A DNA stretch of 64,000 bases from assembly GCF_002836515.1 (NCBI RefSeq), contig NZ_PJBC01000013.1, positions 1 to 64,000 on the forward strand. Reading direction: 5' to 3'. A program made the position numbers and the translations under genes. Origin of the DNA: Pseudomonas sp. Choline-02u-1. GTDB taxonomy: Bacteria; Pseudomonadota; Gammaproteobacteria; Pseudomonadales; Pseudomonadaceae. Shown here one piece after another: positions 18,382 through 27,033 of the stretch. The notes below the pieces were generated by a model. It saw only the letters and a program-made list of their open reading frames with translations, was not told the origin of the DNA and did not search any database. Positions within the stretch are counted from its first letter, which is position 1; each line of letters starts with the position of its first letter.

Positions 18382-20832
18382 TTACTTGCCGGGAGTCAGG
18401 GTCAACCGTGTCTTGCCATACACCCGATCAAAGTTCTGCGGCTGCATCGGCAGGCCGATGTACTGACCCTTGAGCCACGCATCGATCCCGTTCAGGTAGT
18501 TGGGACTCAGTGGATTGCCCGACTGCCCCGTACCGTTCTGCGCCATCAGCGGTTCGCTCTGGCCGAAGTCGACGATAAAGCGCATCGACGGCGCGCGCGC
18601 GGTGACGAAGTCCTGGCCCCAGGCAAACGCCGAGCTGTTCAGCGTGGTGTGGTCGCCACCGGCCGCCAGCGGCCCGCGCACAGTCTGACCGTTGCTGTTC
18701 TTCCACGCATAGCTGTGCAATTTGCCCCACTGCCAGGCGCGATGATCGCCGCCCAACTGACTGTCGCCAGCCGTAATCGCCGCAGCGAGGCTGCGGGCAA
18801 GAATCACCGATTTATCTTCCTTCTGCGGCGTGCGCAGGTCATCCCAGAACGGACTGTCCTCGCGTCCCAGGAGATGGTCAGCCTGCGCTGCGTAGGACAG
18901 ATCGCCATTGGCGACAAAGGCTTTCCACGCCGGGCTCGACTCTGGCCCCAGTTCGTCGAGGAAAATCTGCTTCATGCTTTCCTGCAGAAACAGTTCATAA
19001 ATCGCCGCATCCGCCGAGGTCGGGCTGAGCTTGCCGTCGAAGGCCATCAAACGCATGAACGCTTCGCGAGCCTTGCTCCGCTCGGCTTCCGGCAGGGCGT
19101 CGATCGCCTGTTTCAGCGGCTGCTTCATGCCCGGTGCTTCGAAGACTTTTTTCAATTTCGCGGCGAAGGTGGTGGTCTGGTCGTACTGCATGGCGATCAC
19201 GCTGCGGCTGTCGTGCTTGCCGCTGCCAGCCATTTCCGCCAAGCGTTCGCCACGCTCCGGTGCCGCCCAGGATTTCGACAACTGCATGCCGTAGCCGTCG
19301 GGGATGACGCGCTGGTTGGCGGTGCCGAGCCAGCCTTGCGCCGGGTCCTGATCGTAGGGGTGCAACATCGGGTCGGCGTAACCGTCCCAGTCGTAGCGAC
19401 CGTCCCAGCCCGGCGAGGGCAGCAGGCCTTCACCTTCGCGACGGTTGGGGAAGCGCCCGGTGACCTGCCAGCCGATATTGCTCGCATCGGCAAACACCAG
19501 ATTCAGGGTAATGGCGCGGATTTCGCGACTGGCGTCCGATGCGCGCTCGACGTTCTGCGCGCGGGTCAGGTCGAAGAAGGCGTCCAGCGATTTGTCGTCA
19601 GTGAAACTCGGTGTCTGCAAAGCGAGGCCGAAACCGCTGCCCTGCGCCGCTGCCTGGGCACTGTTGAGCAGCGCGCCGTGGCGGGTTTCGTATACGGCTT
19701 CGCGAATCGGTCGCTGGCCTTTGACAAAGTAGGTTTCGTTGCGCACACCCAGCGGCTGCCATTTGCCGTTGACTTCATAAGTGAGGCTGCTGCCCTGACG
19801 GCGAATTTTCTCAAGGAACAGGTCCTGGTTATCGCCAAGCACGCTAGTCATGCTCCACGCCACTTTGCCGTTGAAGCCGCCGAGCACCATCGGCAGGCCG
19901 GCAACCGTGACGCCAGCGGCCTGATATTTCGGCGCGCGGATCTGCACGAAACTCCACAACGACGGCGCGGCCAGTGGCCCGTGGGCATCGCTGGCCAACA
20001 GGCTCTTGCCGCTGCGGCTGCGTTGCGGGGCGATCGCCCAGTTGTTCGCAGTCGGCGTGCCGAGCAGGTTCAGCGCCGACAGTTGCTGGCTGGCGCTGCT
20101 CAGTTCCGTCAGGCCCGGAATCTGCCCATTGAGTTTGAGGCCCTGCAGCTTGTCGGCTTCAGCCACGGGCAGGTTTTCATCAGGCGCCGACGGAGTCAGC
20201 CAGGCGAGTTTGTCGGTGGTCACGGTTTGCGCGAGCACCAGTGACTGGATTTCCTCCGGCAGGTTGGCCGACTGGCTGAAGTTGAGCAGGGCAAAAATCA
20301 GCGCCGAATCTTCCGGTTTCCAGTATTCCGGTTTGTAGCCGCTGGCGGCGAGGTCGCCCGGCAACTTGTCGGCGTAGCGGAACAGATACGCATTGACGCC
20401 CCGCGCATACACTTCGAAGAAGCGTTTGAGTCGTGGCGACGAGGCCTTATACAGCTCGCCGGCGCTCTTCTTCAGATTGACCGCGCGCATGTAGCGGTCG
20501 GCATCGAGCATCGAGGCGCCGGACATTTCCGCCAGCCGGCCCTGAGCCAACAGCCGCAGGGTGACCATCTGGTTGATGCGGTCGCTGGCATGGACGTAAC
20601 CGAGACTGAACAGTGCGTCATGGAAGCTGTTGCTTTCGATCAGCGGCATGCCCATCGCATTGCGCCTCACCGATACGTTCTGCGCCAGGCCCTTGAGCGG
20701 TTGCACGCCGGAGGTTGGTGGCAGGCTGTCCTGGGCATTCCAGGTCTGGCAACCGGACAGGCCGAGGACACCGGCCACTGCTGCGGCAACGCCGAACCGG
20801 GGAAGAAAATGTGTAAGGGCTGGCGAGGCCAT
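18382..20832 (-). CDS. quiP: QuiP-like acylase (Ntn hydrolase) with nucleophile Ser replaced by Ala
   Basis: An 816-residue member of the penicillin/acyl-homoserine-lactone acylase family, closest in my memory to QuiP of P. aeruginosa (start MASPA, GCQ lipobox-like signal near Cys28, then [14 protein letters not shown]). These enzymes cleave themselves so that a Ser becomes the N-terminal nucleophile of the beta chain, in a SNNW motif. Here residues 261-265 read TANNW; the codon for residue 262 is GCG (Ala) at 20047-20049 on the minus strand. The neighbouring beta-chain sequence ([14 protein letters not shown]) is otherwise well conserved. About 30 residues near the C-terminus are also missing relative to QuiP as I recall it. 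If real, the protein could not process itself or hydrolyse AHLs in the usual way. Confidence 0.85.
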   Translation of the reverse strand: MASPALTHFLPRFGVAAAVAGVLGLSGCQTWNAQDSLPPTSGVQPLKGLAQNVSVRRNAMGMPLIESNSFHDALFSLGYVHASDRINQMVTLRLLAQGRLAEMSGASMLDADRYMRAVNLKKSAGELYKASSPRLKRFFEVYARGVNAYLFRYADKLPGDLAASGYKPEYWKPEDSALIFALLNFSQSANLPEEIQSLVLAQTVTTDKLAWLTPSAPDENLPVAEADKLQGLKLNGQIPGLTELSSASQQLSALNLLGTPTANNWAIAPQRSRSGKSLLASDAHGPLAAPSLWSFVQIRAPKYQAAGVTVAGLPMVLGGFNGKVAWSMTSVLGDNQDLFLEKIRRQGSSLTYEVNGKWQPLGVRNETYFVKGQRPIREAVYETRHGALLNSAQAAAQGSGFGLALQTPSFTDDKSLDAFFDLTRAQNVERASDASREIRAITLNLVFADASNIGWQVTGRFPNRREGEGLLPSPGWDGRYDWDGYADPMLHPYDQDPAQGWLGTANQRVIPDGYGMQLSKSWAAPERGERLAEMAGSGKHDSRSVIAMQYDQTTTFAAKLKKVFEAPGMKQPLKQAIDALPEAERSKAREAFMRLMAFDGKLSPTSADAAIYELFLQESMKQIFLDELGPESSPAWKAFVANGDLSYAAQADHLLGREDSPFWDDLRTPQKEDKSVILARSLAAAITAGDSQLGGDHRAWQWGKLHSYAWKNSNGQTVRGPLAAGGDHTTLNSSAFAWGQDFVTARAPSMRFIVDFGQSEPLMAQNGTGQSGNPLSPNYLNGIDAWLKGQYIGLPMQPQNFDRVYGKTRLTLTPGK

Positions 20833-21033
20833 GGCGAAGCTCCTGCGGGGGTATAAGGCTGGGGGTGCAATAAAGCCGCTACGTTAGTGACGGCGCGAGG
20901 GCCGCGCAAGCGGGGCGAGCGGTTATTTATGCAGTTGTCGGCTGATCGGTCAGAGGCTTGGCAGTTGCCTGTGAGAAAGCGCTGATGTTGAACTACGGAA
21001 AAAGTCCAGAGACCTGCCAGGAGTAAGATCGTC

Positions 21034-21591
21034 ATGGAGCTTCAGAGCAACGCTGCGCTGATCATCATCGACCAGCAGAAAGGCATTCTGCATCCGCGTC
21101 TGGGGCGACGGAATAATCCTCAGGCCGAGGAGAGAATGCTCGAATTATTGGCGCTGTGGCGGCGGACCAGACGCCCGGTAATTCACGTCCAGCATTTGTC
21201 GCGCTCACCTGATTCGGTGTTCTGGCCCGAGCAGTCCGGGGTGGAGTTTCAGCCGCGCTTCGTTGCGCAGGACCGTGAATGGCTGATCCAGAAACAGGTG
21301 CCGGACGCGTTCTGCGCAACCGGGCTGCAACTGCGGTTGCACGAGGCGGGGGTTGGCCAATTGATCATTGTCGGTGTCGCGACCAATAACTCGGTTGAGT
21401 CAACGGCGCGCAGCGCAGGCAATTTGGGGTTCGACACGTGGGTGGCAGAGGATGCGTGCTTTACTTTCGACAAGGCTGATTACTTCGGCACACCGCGTAG
21501 TGCTGAAGAGGTGCACGGGATGTCGCTGGGCAATCTTGATGGGGAGTATGCGACGGTGGTCGGCTCTTCGCAGATTCTGGCGGCGGGCTGA
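21034..21591 (+). CDS. Isochorismatase-fold hydrolase lacking the catalytic Cys
   Basis: A 185-residue protein of the isochorismatase-like (cysteine hydrolase) fold. Asp13 (IIIDQQ) and Lys87 (LIQKQVPDAF) of the usual D-K-C triad are present, but the cysteine position in the motif GVATNNSVESTAR is Ser120. I recall other family members with NNSVE here, so this may be a distinct subgroup rather than a decay. Substrate unknown. A good CAGGAG site precedes the ATG. It diverges from quiP and is followed by an inverted repeat. Confidence 0.8.
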   Translation: MELQSNAALIIIDQQKGILHPRLGRRNNPQAEERMLELLALWRRTRRPVIHVQHLSRSPDSVFWPEQSGVEFQPRFVAQDREWLIQKQVPDAFCATGLQLRLHEAGVGQLIIVGVATNNSVESTARSAGNLGFDTWVAEDACFTFDKADYFGTPRSAEEVHGMSLGNLDGEYATVVGSSQILAAG

Positions 21592-21600
21592 AGTTTTTTA

Positions 21601-21715
21601 GTGGAGGCGCCGCCGCCTTCGCGAGCAGGCTCGCTCCTGCACTCGACCGCATTTCGTCAGAAGGAATGCAATTGACTGTGGGAGCGGGCTTGCTCGCGAA
21701 AGCGGTGTGTCAGGC
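21601..21715. repeat. Inverted repeat, TGTGGGAGCGGGCTTGCTCG family
   Basis: A degenerate left arm (CCTTCGCGAGCAGGCTCGCTCC) and an intact right arm (TGTGGGAGCGGGCTTGCTCG, from about 21677) lie between two converging genes. The arms are themselves inverted relative to each other. Confidence 0.75.
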
Positions 21716-21738
21716 GAAGAGGATCTGCGCCCGTGGCA

Positions 21739-21951
21739 TCAAGCGCCGTGGCACTTCTTGAATTTCTTGCCGTTGCCGCATGGGCAAGGGTCGTTGCGGC
21801 CGACGTCTTTCAGGGCGTTGCGCACCGGTTCCTGGTGGGCGTGGCCGCAGTTCGGGCCGTGGACATGGCCATGGTCGTGATCGTGATGGTGGTCATGATC
21901 GTGGTTGCAGTCAGGGCCATGGACATGGGGTTGCTGGGTCATCGAGGTCAC
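21739..21951 (-). CDS. Histidine-rich SEC-C motif protein
   Basis: A 70-residue protein. The N-terminal half is extraordinarily rich in His and Asp ([18 protein letters not shown], then [13 protein letters not shown]), and the C-terminus is a SEC-C zinc motif ([18 protein letters not shown]) like the one at the end of SecA. The layout suggests metal binding or storage, perhaps zinc or nickel delivery. The ATG overlaps the end of the LEA-type lipoprotein gene by 4 nt; an internal Met at residue 4 is an alternative start. Function not established. Confidence 0.8.
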   Translation of the reverse strand: MTSMTQQPHVHGPDCNHDHDHHHDHDHGHVHGPNCGHAHQEPVRNALKDVGRNDPCPCGNGKKFKKCHGA

Positions 21952-22433
21952 TCCGGAGTTAGATCGGCGGGGATTATCACGCCATTGCGCTCAAGGTGCA
22001 CGTAGTGGGCGATGAATAAACCGGTTTCCATTTCCCCCTGCAATCGATAGGGAATCTGCTGGTTCGGATTTTTCAGCAGTTTCACCACGTGTTTGACCTT
22101 CGGCCAAAGGTTGGTGCGGATCGGGACTTTAAAGTAAGCGCTGCGTTTGGGCCCGACGGTAAACCAGTGCTCATGCTCGCCTTCAGTGAGCAGCATGTCG
22201 GCCAGGTGAATCCGATATTCGAGGCCACGCACAGTCAGGTCACTGTCGTTGGGATTGTCGACGCGAAAATGCAGGATGAATTTCTGCTCGAGCAACTTGG
22301 CCCGCACCACCTCGACTTTCACCAAATGCACGGTGGGCTCGACGCTGTCACCGCTGAACCACGAGGCACAGCCGCCGAGGTTTACGATCAGCATCAACAG
22401 CAGAAAATGTAATGTGCGCCGGCGACCAAGCAT
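21948..22433 (-). CDS. LEA type 2 (WHy domain) lipoprotein
   Basis: A 161-residue lipoprotein with a signal peptide ending NLGGC (Cys22). The mature part matches the WHy/LEA14-like fold ([46 protein letters not shown]), a family often linked to desiccation or stress tolerance and found as an envelope lipoprotein in Pseudomonas. Its stop codon overlaps the start of the His-rich SEC-C gene, so the two form an operon. Confidence 0.85.
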   Translation of the reverse strand: MLGRRRTLHFLLLMLIVNLGGCASWFSGDSVEPTVHLVKVEVVRAKLLEQKFILHFRVDNPNDSDLTVRGLEYRIHLADMLLTEGEHEHWFTVGPKRSAYFKVPIRTNLWPKVKHVVKLLKNPNQQIPYRLQGEMETGLFIAHYVHLERNGVIIPADLTPE

Positions 22434-22465
22434 GGTGTTACTCCCTTTGGTGCCAGTCTAGACCT

Positions 22466-22552
22466 AAAAAGATCGCAGCCTTCGGCAGCTCCTACAGAAT
22501 GGGCGAAAGTCCTGCGTCAGGGCTGGCGAAGGCTGGGATCTTTTGATCTTGG
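22466..22552. repeat. Inverted repeat, GATCGCAGCC family
   Basis: The left arm AAAGATCGCAGCCTTCGGCA and a degenerate right arm GGCGAAGGCTGGGATCTTTT can pair over about 20 nt. It lies between the LEA-type lipoprotein gene and ychJ and could serve as a terminator for ychJ on the minus strand. Confidence 0.75.
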
Positions 22553-22555
22553 CTT

Positions 22556-23032
22556 TCAAGCGCCGAAATAACCCGCACAACACTTCTTGAACTTCTGCCC
22601 GCTGCCGCATGGGCAGCCGTCATTGCGGCCCAATTTCATCTGTACCGTCGGGTCGATGAAATACCAGCGTCCGGCGTTCTGCACGAACGAGGAGCGCTCG
22701 CGGTGGCTGTGCTCGCCCTGGCTGTCGTGCCAACGCGCAGTGAAGGTGACGAAGGCGTGCTCCGGCTGGCCGCCGAATACTTCCGAACTTTCGACCTCAA
22801 GGCCGAGCCAGGTGCTCTGCGCGCTCCAGTCACTGATCGATTGTCGGTTCAAACCTGTTTGCTGGGCGGGCAGGGTGGTCGCCACCAGATAGTCGACCAG
22901 GCCCAGCACATAAGCGCTGTAGCGCGAGCGCATCAAGGCTTCGGCGCACGGTGCCGGGTGGCCGTCGTGATAAGGGCCGCAGCAGGCATCCAGCAGATTG
23001 CCGCTGCCGCAAGGGCAAATGGCTGTACTCAT
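22556..23032 (-). CDS. YchJ family SEC-C protein
   Basis: A 158-residue YchJ-type protein with a zinc-binding SEC-C motif at both ends: [14 protein letters not shown] at the start and [13 protein letters not shown] at the C-terminus. The middle is an NTF2-like domain with the YchJ signature [23 protein letters not shown]. Function is not known. It is followed 4 nt upstream on the same strand by the DUF6231 gene, so the two are probably co-transcribed. Confidence 0.9.
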   Translation of the reverse strand: MSTAICPCGSGNLLDACCGPYHDGHPAPCAEALMRSRYSAYVLGLVDYLVATTLPAQQTGLNRQSISDWSAQSTWLGLEVESSEVFGGQPEHAFVTFTARWHDSQGEHSHRERSSFVQNAGRWYFIDPTVQMKLGRNDGCPCGSGQKFKKCCAGYFGA

Positions 23033-23036
23033 TGCA

Positions 23037-23534
23037 TTACCACCAGTATTTCCCGAAGTTTTCCGGATTGGCCCAAAAACGCGAATTGAGCCAGTCGGGG
23101 ACTTGTTTGTAGTCGAGCAGATCGTAAGTGAACAGGGTCAGCACCTGCTCGTCGCGCTGGAAACGCTCGCTGGCCTGCAGGGCCAGCGAATAGAAATCGG
23201 TTTGATGCCAGCCGCTGGCCGCCAGATCCGCCAGCACCGCGATGCGGCTGGCGTTGAGATTGCGGATGCCGCCCAACAGGTTCAGGCCCTCGCGCTTGGG
23301 CAAATGTTCCAGGCAATCGACCACCAGCGCCAGATCAAAACGTTGCGCGGCCAGCTCGGCGGGCAAGGCGCCGGGCGCGGCATGGGCCACCAGCGTGTCA
23401 GGGTGCGCCTGTTTGAAGGCATCCAGAGCCGGAAATTCGCTGGCGCCAATCAGCAGCAGTCGGGCCGGGGCGTAGCGATCCAGCAAAGCGGCCAACGCCT
23501 GTTGCGGCGTGCGCGAAGAAATGGCGACGTTCAT
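23037..23534 (-). CDS. DUF6231-type protein with methyltransferase-like core
   Basis: A 165-residue cytoplasmic protein. The pattern LLLIGAS near residue 26, an acidic turn and [28 protein letters not shown] resemble a reduced Rossmann methyltransferase fold, but the SAM-binding loop is not canonical. I associate it with DUF6231, found next to ychJ in Pseudomonas. It precedes ychJ by 4 nt. Confidence 0.75.
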   Translation of the reverse strand: MNVAISSRTPQQALAALLDRYAPARLLLIGASEFPALDAFKQAHPDTLVAHAAPGALPAELAAQRFDLALVVDCLEHLPKREGLNLLGGIRNLNASRIAVLADLAASGWHQTDFYSLALQASERFQRDEQVLTLFTYDLLDYKQVPDWLNSRFWANPENFGKYWW

Positions 23535-23690
23535 CGAAGCTCCTCAGTCAGACCGCCAAGACTAGCCTGCCAGACTGCGGCGGCAAAGCGCCCGGTTGCG
23601 TCGGTTTTCACTAAAAGTGGCAAACCCCTGTGAACACGGTCGCAAACAGCGGTGGCCTATTGCTGGCGGAGATTAAAACTCCGGTCTTTA

Positions 23691-23725
23691 CTCCCTGAAT
23701 CGGTTTCAAGCCGATCCCTCAGGAG
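23691..23725 (+). promoter_or_regulatory. Hairpin hiding the ribosome binding site of the first OmpA-type lipoprotein
   Basis: CTCCCTGAATCGG (23691-23703) pairs with CCGAT plus TCAGGAG (23711-23725) around the loop TTTCAAG, with small bulges. The right arm contains the AGGAG ribosome binding site 8 nt before the ATG at 23734. The same design, with the same leader word GGTCTTTACTCC, precedes the paralogous gene at 24520. Confidence 0.6.
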
Positions 23726-23733
23726 AACACTAG

Positions 23734-24429
23734 ATGAGCATAGTTCGGACAGCATTACCCTTGGTTCTGCTAACCAGTGTGTTGACTGGTTGTGCAGGTT
23801 TGCAGAAAACCGACTGGCCGACCTGTGCGGCGGTCGGTGGCGTGGTCGGTGCCGGTCTCGGCGCGACGGAAAGCGCTTCATGGGCCGGTTATGGTGCGCT
23901 GATTGTTGGCGGTACGGCGGCGGCCTATTGCTGGGTGCACGGTGATGGCGATGAAGACGGCGATGGCGTGCCGGACAGTCGCGACAAGTGCCCGGGCACG
24001 CCTAAAGGCGTACAGGTCGATGCGGACGGCTGCCCGCCACCGACGCCTGCGCCAGTGATCGAAGAAGCGGTTGTGGTCAAAGAAGAAACCATCGTCATTC
24101 GTGACGTGCACTTCGAGTTCGACAAAGCCACGCTGACCGGCCCTGACAAGCAAGTGCTGGACAAGGTCGCCGATCGCCTGAAACAGGAGTCCGCTACCGC
24201 GCAACTGACCGTAACCGGTCACACCGACAGTGTCGGCAGCGATGCCTACAACAAGAAACTCTCGGATCGGCGTGCGCATTCGGTGGTGGAATACCTGATC
24301 CAGCAGGGCGTACCGCGCGCCAGCTTCGTTTCGGTGTCGGGCCTTGGTGAAAGCCAGCCTGTCGCTGACAACAAGTCGGCCGATGGTCGTGCGCAGAACC
24401 GTCGCACCGAAATCAAAATCGTCCGCTAG
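23734..24429 (+). CDS. OmpA-family lipoprotein with thrombospondin type 3-like repeat
   Basis: A 231-residue lipoprotein with a lipobox ending LTGC (Cys20). A glycine-rich segment (VGGVVGAGLGATESASWAGYGALIVGG) follows, then a calcium-binding DEDGDGVPDSRDKCPGTP repeat (about residues 73-90), a proline linker and a C-terminal OmpA peptidoglycan-binding domain (about residues 123-231, with LTVTGHTDSVGSDAYNKKLSDRRA and GRAQNRRTEI). It should tether the outer membrane to peptidoglycan. The next gene is a paralogue with the same layout. Confidence 0.9.
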   Translation: MSIVRTALPLVLLTSVLTGCAGLQKTDWPTCAAVGGVVGAGLGATESASWAGYGALIVGGTAAAYCWVHGDGDEDGDGVPDSRDKCPGTPKGVQVDADGCPPPTPAPVIEEAVVVKEETIVIRDVHFEFDKATLTGPDKQVLDKVADRLKQESATAQLTVTGHTDSVGSDAYNKKLSDRRAHSVVEYLIQQGVPRASFVSVSGLGESQPVADNKSADGRAQNRRTEIKIVR

Positions 24430-24475
24430 CCCCTCTCGCATCCACGGCTTGTGCAGTCGCGGATGCGGGTCTTTA

Positions 24476-24510
24476 CTCCTGTGTAACCGGTATGGGCCGG
24501 TACACAGGAG
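24476..24510 (+). promoter_or_regulatory. Hairpin hiding the ribosome binding site of the second OmpA-type lipoprotein
   Basis: CTCCTGTGT (24476-24484) is exactly complementary to ACACAGGAG (24502-24510), and ACCGG pairs with CCGGT inside, with one bulged A and the loop TATGGG. The AGGAG site, 9 nt before the ATG at 24520, lies wholly in the stem. The structure would keep the gene off until melted or bound. Confidence 0.65.
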
Positions 24511-24519
24511 CGTTCACAA

Positions 24520-25242
24520 ATGCGTGTTTTCTCAAGGTCCGTCTTGCCGGTGCTGCTGCTAGGCAGCTTGCTCACCGGTTGTGCCACTCACAGCGATGGC
24601 ACCGCCCCCCTCAATCAACGTACCTGGCCGATCTGCAGCCTGCTTGGCGGCCTGGTCGGCGGCGGTCTTGGCGCGATCGAAAGCGCCGGCTGGGCCGGTG
24701 GTGGCGCGGCATTGGGCATCGTCGCCGGGGGGCTGATCTGTTACGCCCAGGATGGCGACGAAGACAGCGACGGCGTTTTTGACCGCCGTGACCGTTGCCC
24801 GGACACGCCGGAAAATACCGAAGTCGATCATCGTGGCTGTCCGCTGCCGCAATATCCGGCCGCAGTCAAACCGGTCGAACCGGCGCCGCAAACTGAAGTA
24901 ATCACCCTGAGCGATGCCGGCAACGTGCTGTTCGATTTCGACAAGTCCGACCTGACCCCGGCGGCAAAAGCCCAGCTCGACACCTTGATGGACAAGCTGC
25001 GCAATGCCGATGTGGTCAGCATCAAAGTCATCGGGCATACAGACAGCAAAGGCTCCGACGCCTATAACCAGGCGCTGTCGGAGCGGCGCGCGAGCAGCGT
25101 TGCAGCGTACTTGCTGAGTCAGGGCCTGGCGCCGAACAAGCTTACCAGCGAGGGCCGAGGCGAAAGTGAGCCAGTCGCCGATAACGCCACCGATGAAGGC
25201 CGCGCGGAAAATCGCCGCGTCGAGCTGCACATCAATCGATAG
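24520..25242 (+). CDS. OmpA-family lipoprotein, paralogue of the preceding gene
   Basis: A 240-residue lipoprotein (lipobox LLTGC, Cys21) with the same order of parts as its neighbour: a glycine-rich segment (LVGGGLGAIESAGWAGGGAALGIVAGG), a DEDSDGVFDRRDRCPDTP repeat, a proline linker, and an OmpA domain (VLFDFDKSDLTPAAKAQLDTL, VIGHTDSKGSDAYNQALSERRA, GRAENRRVEL). The two genes are 90 nt apart and clearly come from a tandem duplication followed by marked divergence. Confidence 0.9.
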   Translation: MRVFSRSVLPVLLLGSLLTGCATHSDGTAPLNQRTWPICSLLGGLVGGGLGAIESAGWAGGGAALGIVAGGLICYAQDGDEDSDGVFDRRDRCPDTPENTEVDHRGCPLPQYPAAVKPVEPAPQTEVITLSDAGNVLFDFDKSDLTPAAKAQLDTLMDKLRNADVVSIKVIGHTDSKGSDAYNQALSERRASSVAAYLLSQGLAPNKLTSEGRGESEPVADNATDEGRAENRRVELHINR

Positions 25243-25268
25243 AAAGCGTCTGTAGTACGCAGGCTAGA

Positions 25269-25299
25269 GCTGCCGGGTCGAGATCGTCGCCCCGGCAGC
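25269..25299 (+). terminator. Candidate terminator after the OmpA pair
   Basis: GCTGCCGGG pairs perfectly with CCCGGCAGC around a 13-nt loop; the following bases (CATTTCATC) are only weakly T-rich. Confidence 0.45.
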
Positions 25300-25402
25300 C
25301 ATTTCATCAGCGTTTGCACAAATTTCATTTTTCCCTCTGGCTTATCCCCCGCAGAAGCCGGTACTGTGCGTGCAAAGAATAATTCGCAACACGGGGGAGC
25401 GT

Positions 25403-25684
25403 ATGAAGGTGTTCTGGGGGCTGGGGCGTTTGCTGACCCTGCTGTTCTGCTGCGTGGTACTGGCCAATCAACTGGTGCCGTTTGTTCATCCGCTGCATCT
25501 GCTGGTCAATCTGGCCGGCGCTCTGTTGTTGCTGATTCATGTGCTTGAAGTGCTGCTGTGCAACCGCAGCCTCAAGGGGCGTGCGCACCCTTGGCGTGAT
25601 CGTGGCCGCATCCTGTTGTTCGGCGTTTTCCATCTGCAAACCATCCCGGCCCCGGCCGCTCCGGAGGCTTCTTCCCATGCGTAA
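25403..25684 (+). CDS. DUF1145 small membrane protein
   Basis: A 93-residue inner-membrane protein with two or more hydrophobic helices (LLTLLFCCVVLANQLVPF and LHLLVNLAGALLLLIHVLEVLL), matching the DUF1145/YhhL type. The ATG is preceded by a GGGGGAG site. Its last codons overlap the start of the collagen-like gene by 8 nt (ATGCGTAA), indicating co-translation. Confidence 0.75.
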   Translation: MKVFWGLGRLLTLLFCCVVLANQLVPFVHPLHLLVNLAGALLLLIHVLEVLLCNRSLKGRAHPWRDRGRILLFGVFHLQTIPAPAAPEASSHA

Positions 25685-26435
25685 ACTCTGCCTGCTTGCT
25701 GCATTCATCAGTCCACTGGCCTGCGCCCAGGTGGTCAACGTGCAAAGCAATTCGCTGATGCGTTTGCCCAACACCACCAGCACGCTGCAACTGGAGAAGC
25801 TGGAAGTCGCCGATTACGGCACTCTGCTGATCCCGTCCAACGTGACCGAATTGAACATTGATGAATTGCGACTGGGCCATGAAGCACGCATCGCCATCGT
25901 TCCGGCTGAGCAGGCGCTGGAGATGAAAGTGAAACGTGCTGAATTGAGCGACGGCAGCCAGATCACCGCACGTGGCGCCCCCGGCACTTACGAAAAAGCT
26001 GCCCGGGCCGGGCGCAATCTGAATCTGCAATTTCAGGCCCTGAGCGCGCCGCAACTGACGGTCGATGCCCGTGGTGGTAGGGGTGCGCCAGGTTTTGTCG
26101 GCCTCGACGGCGGCAACGGTGAAGATCCGGGCTGCACCTATGGCTCGGCCGGTCACGGCGCCGATGGCAGTGACGGCAGCGATGGCCAGCCAGGCGCGCC
26201 GGGAGCACTGGTGCGCCTGGCCGTGCCACGGGATTTTCCGGTCGAGCTGATCAAGGTCAACGTGGCTGGCGGTGCCGGCGGCCCGGCGGGTGTTGGCGGC
26301 AAGGCGGGCAAGGGTGGCAAGTCCAAGGGCTGCCTGGTCTATCGCGCTGACGGCGGCAAGAACGGCAAGGCCGGTGCGGATGGCCAGCCTGGGCCGGAGG
26401 GAGCGGCGGGGGCTGTGACTGTGCAGCGCCTTTAA
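25677..26435 (+). CDS. Secreted glycine-rich, collagen-like protein
   Basis: A 252-residue protein with a signal peptide (MRKLCLLAAFISPLACA). Residues about 25-110 look like a compact beta-rich domain. From about residue 120 the chain has irregular GxG and Gly-X-Y-like runs (GRGAPGFVGLDGGNG, GADGSDGSDGQPGAPG, GKNGKAGADGQPGPEGAAG) broken by a folded segment. Two CxY/CLVY cysteines may form a disulfide. I do not know its function; the layout suggests a surface or matrix protein. The start was set at the ATG overlapping the DUF1145 gene, since the longer frame is an out-of-frame shadow of that gene. Confidence 0.75.
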   Translation: MRKLCLLAAFISPLACAQVVNVQSNSLMRLPNTTSTLQLEKLEVADYGTLLIPSNVTELNIDELRLGHEARIAIVPAEQALEMKVKRAELSDGSQITARGAPGTYEKAARAGRNLNLQFQALSAPQLTVDARGGRGAPGFVGLDGGNGEDPGCTYGSAGHGADGSDGSDGQPGAPGALVRLAVPRDFPVELIKVNVAGGAGGPAGVGGKAGKGGKSKGCLVYRADGGKNGKAGADGQPGPEGAAGAVTVQRL

Positions 26436-26448
26436 CGGCCAACCCGCT

Positions 26449-26479
26449 GATCGTTCCCACGCAGAGCTTGGGAACGGTC
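26449..26479. repeat. Short hairpin of the GATCGTTCCCACGC family
   Basis: GATCGTTCCCA pairs with TGGGAACGGTC around a short centre. It lies between the collagen-like gene and the converging CopD-like gene, where it can act as a bidirectional terminator. Confidence 0.7.
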
Positions 26480-26936
26480 ACGGCCGAGCCGCAGCCACCG
26501 CCACCAGCACCAACCCGACCAGCAGATTGAGCCCCACCACCCGGCGAATCCGCCCCAGCACCGCCGCACCCGCCGGCCAATCCTTCGCCTCAACCGCTTT
26601 GCGCAACTCCGGCAGCATCAACCCCTGAATCCGGATGAACAGCGCCGTCATCACCACATACAAACCGATCATCACCTGCACATACTTCGGCGCGGTTTCA
26701 AATCCGACCTGCTGCAGATGCAACATGCCCACGCCGCTGATCGGCAACAGGATCACCGCGACCCAGACCCAACGGAAAAAACCTTGAAACACTTCCACCC
26801 ACAGGGTCAGGCGAGCGGGGCCGTCCAGGGCCTTCACAGCCGCAGGGCGCAAGACCATCCAGGCGAAAAACATACCGCCGACCCACACCAATGCGGCGAG
26901 GACATGCAGAGGGTAAACGAGGCTAAAAGGTGTCAT
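26478..26936 (-). CDS. CopD-family membrane protein
   Basis: A 152-residue inner-membrane protein with four predicted helices. It begins MTPFSLVYPLHVLAALVWVGGMFF, typical of CopD/DUF2269-like proteins, with a His in the first helix that may bind heme or copper. The start was chosen because of the GGAG site nine nt upstream; the longer frame adds 19 unrelated residues. Its role in copper handling is only inferred from the family. Confidence 0.8.
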   Translation of the reverse strand: MTPFSLVYPLHVLAALVWVGGMFFAWMVLRPAAVKALDGPARLTLWVEVFQGFFRWVWVAVILLPISGVGMLHLQQVGFETAPKYVQVMIGLYVVMTALFIRIQGLMLPELRKAVEAKDWPAGAAVLGRIRRVVGLNLLVGLVLVAVAAARP

Positions 26937-27033
26937 TGGGTCACTCCGTTCTGCGCAGGATCGATTAGCGGGGTATGATAGCCGCCGAATCAAACCACTG
27001 AAAATTTATCCAGCGTTTTGCGCCCGACACTCA

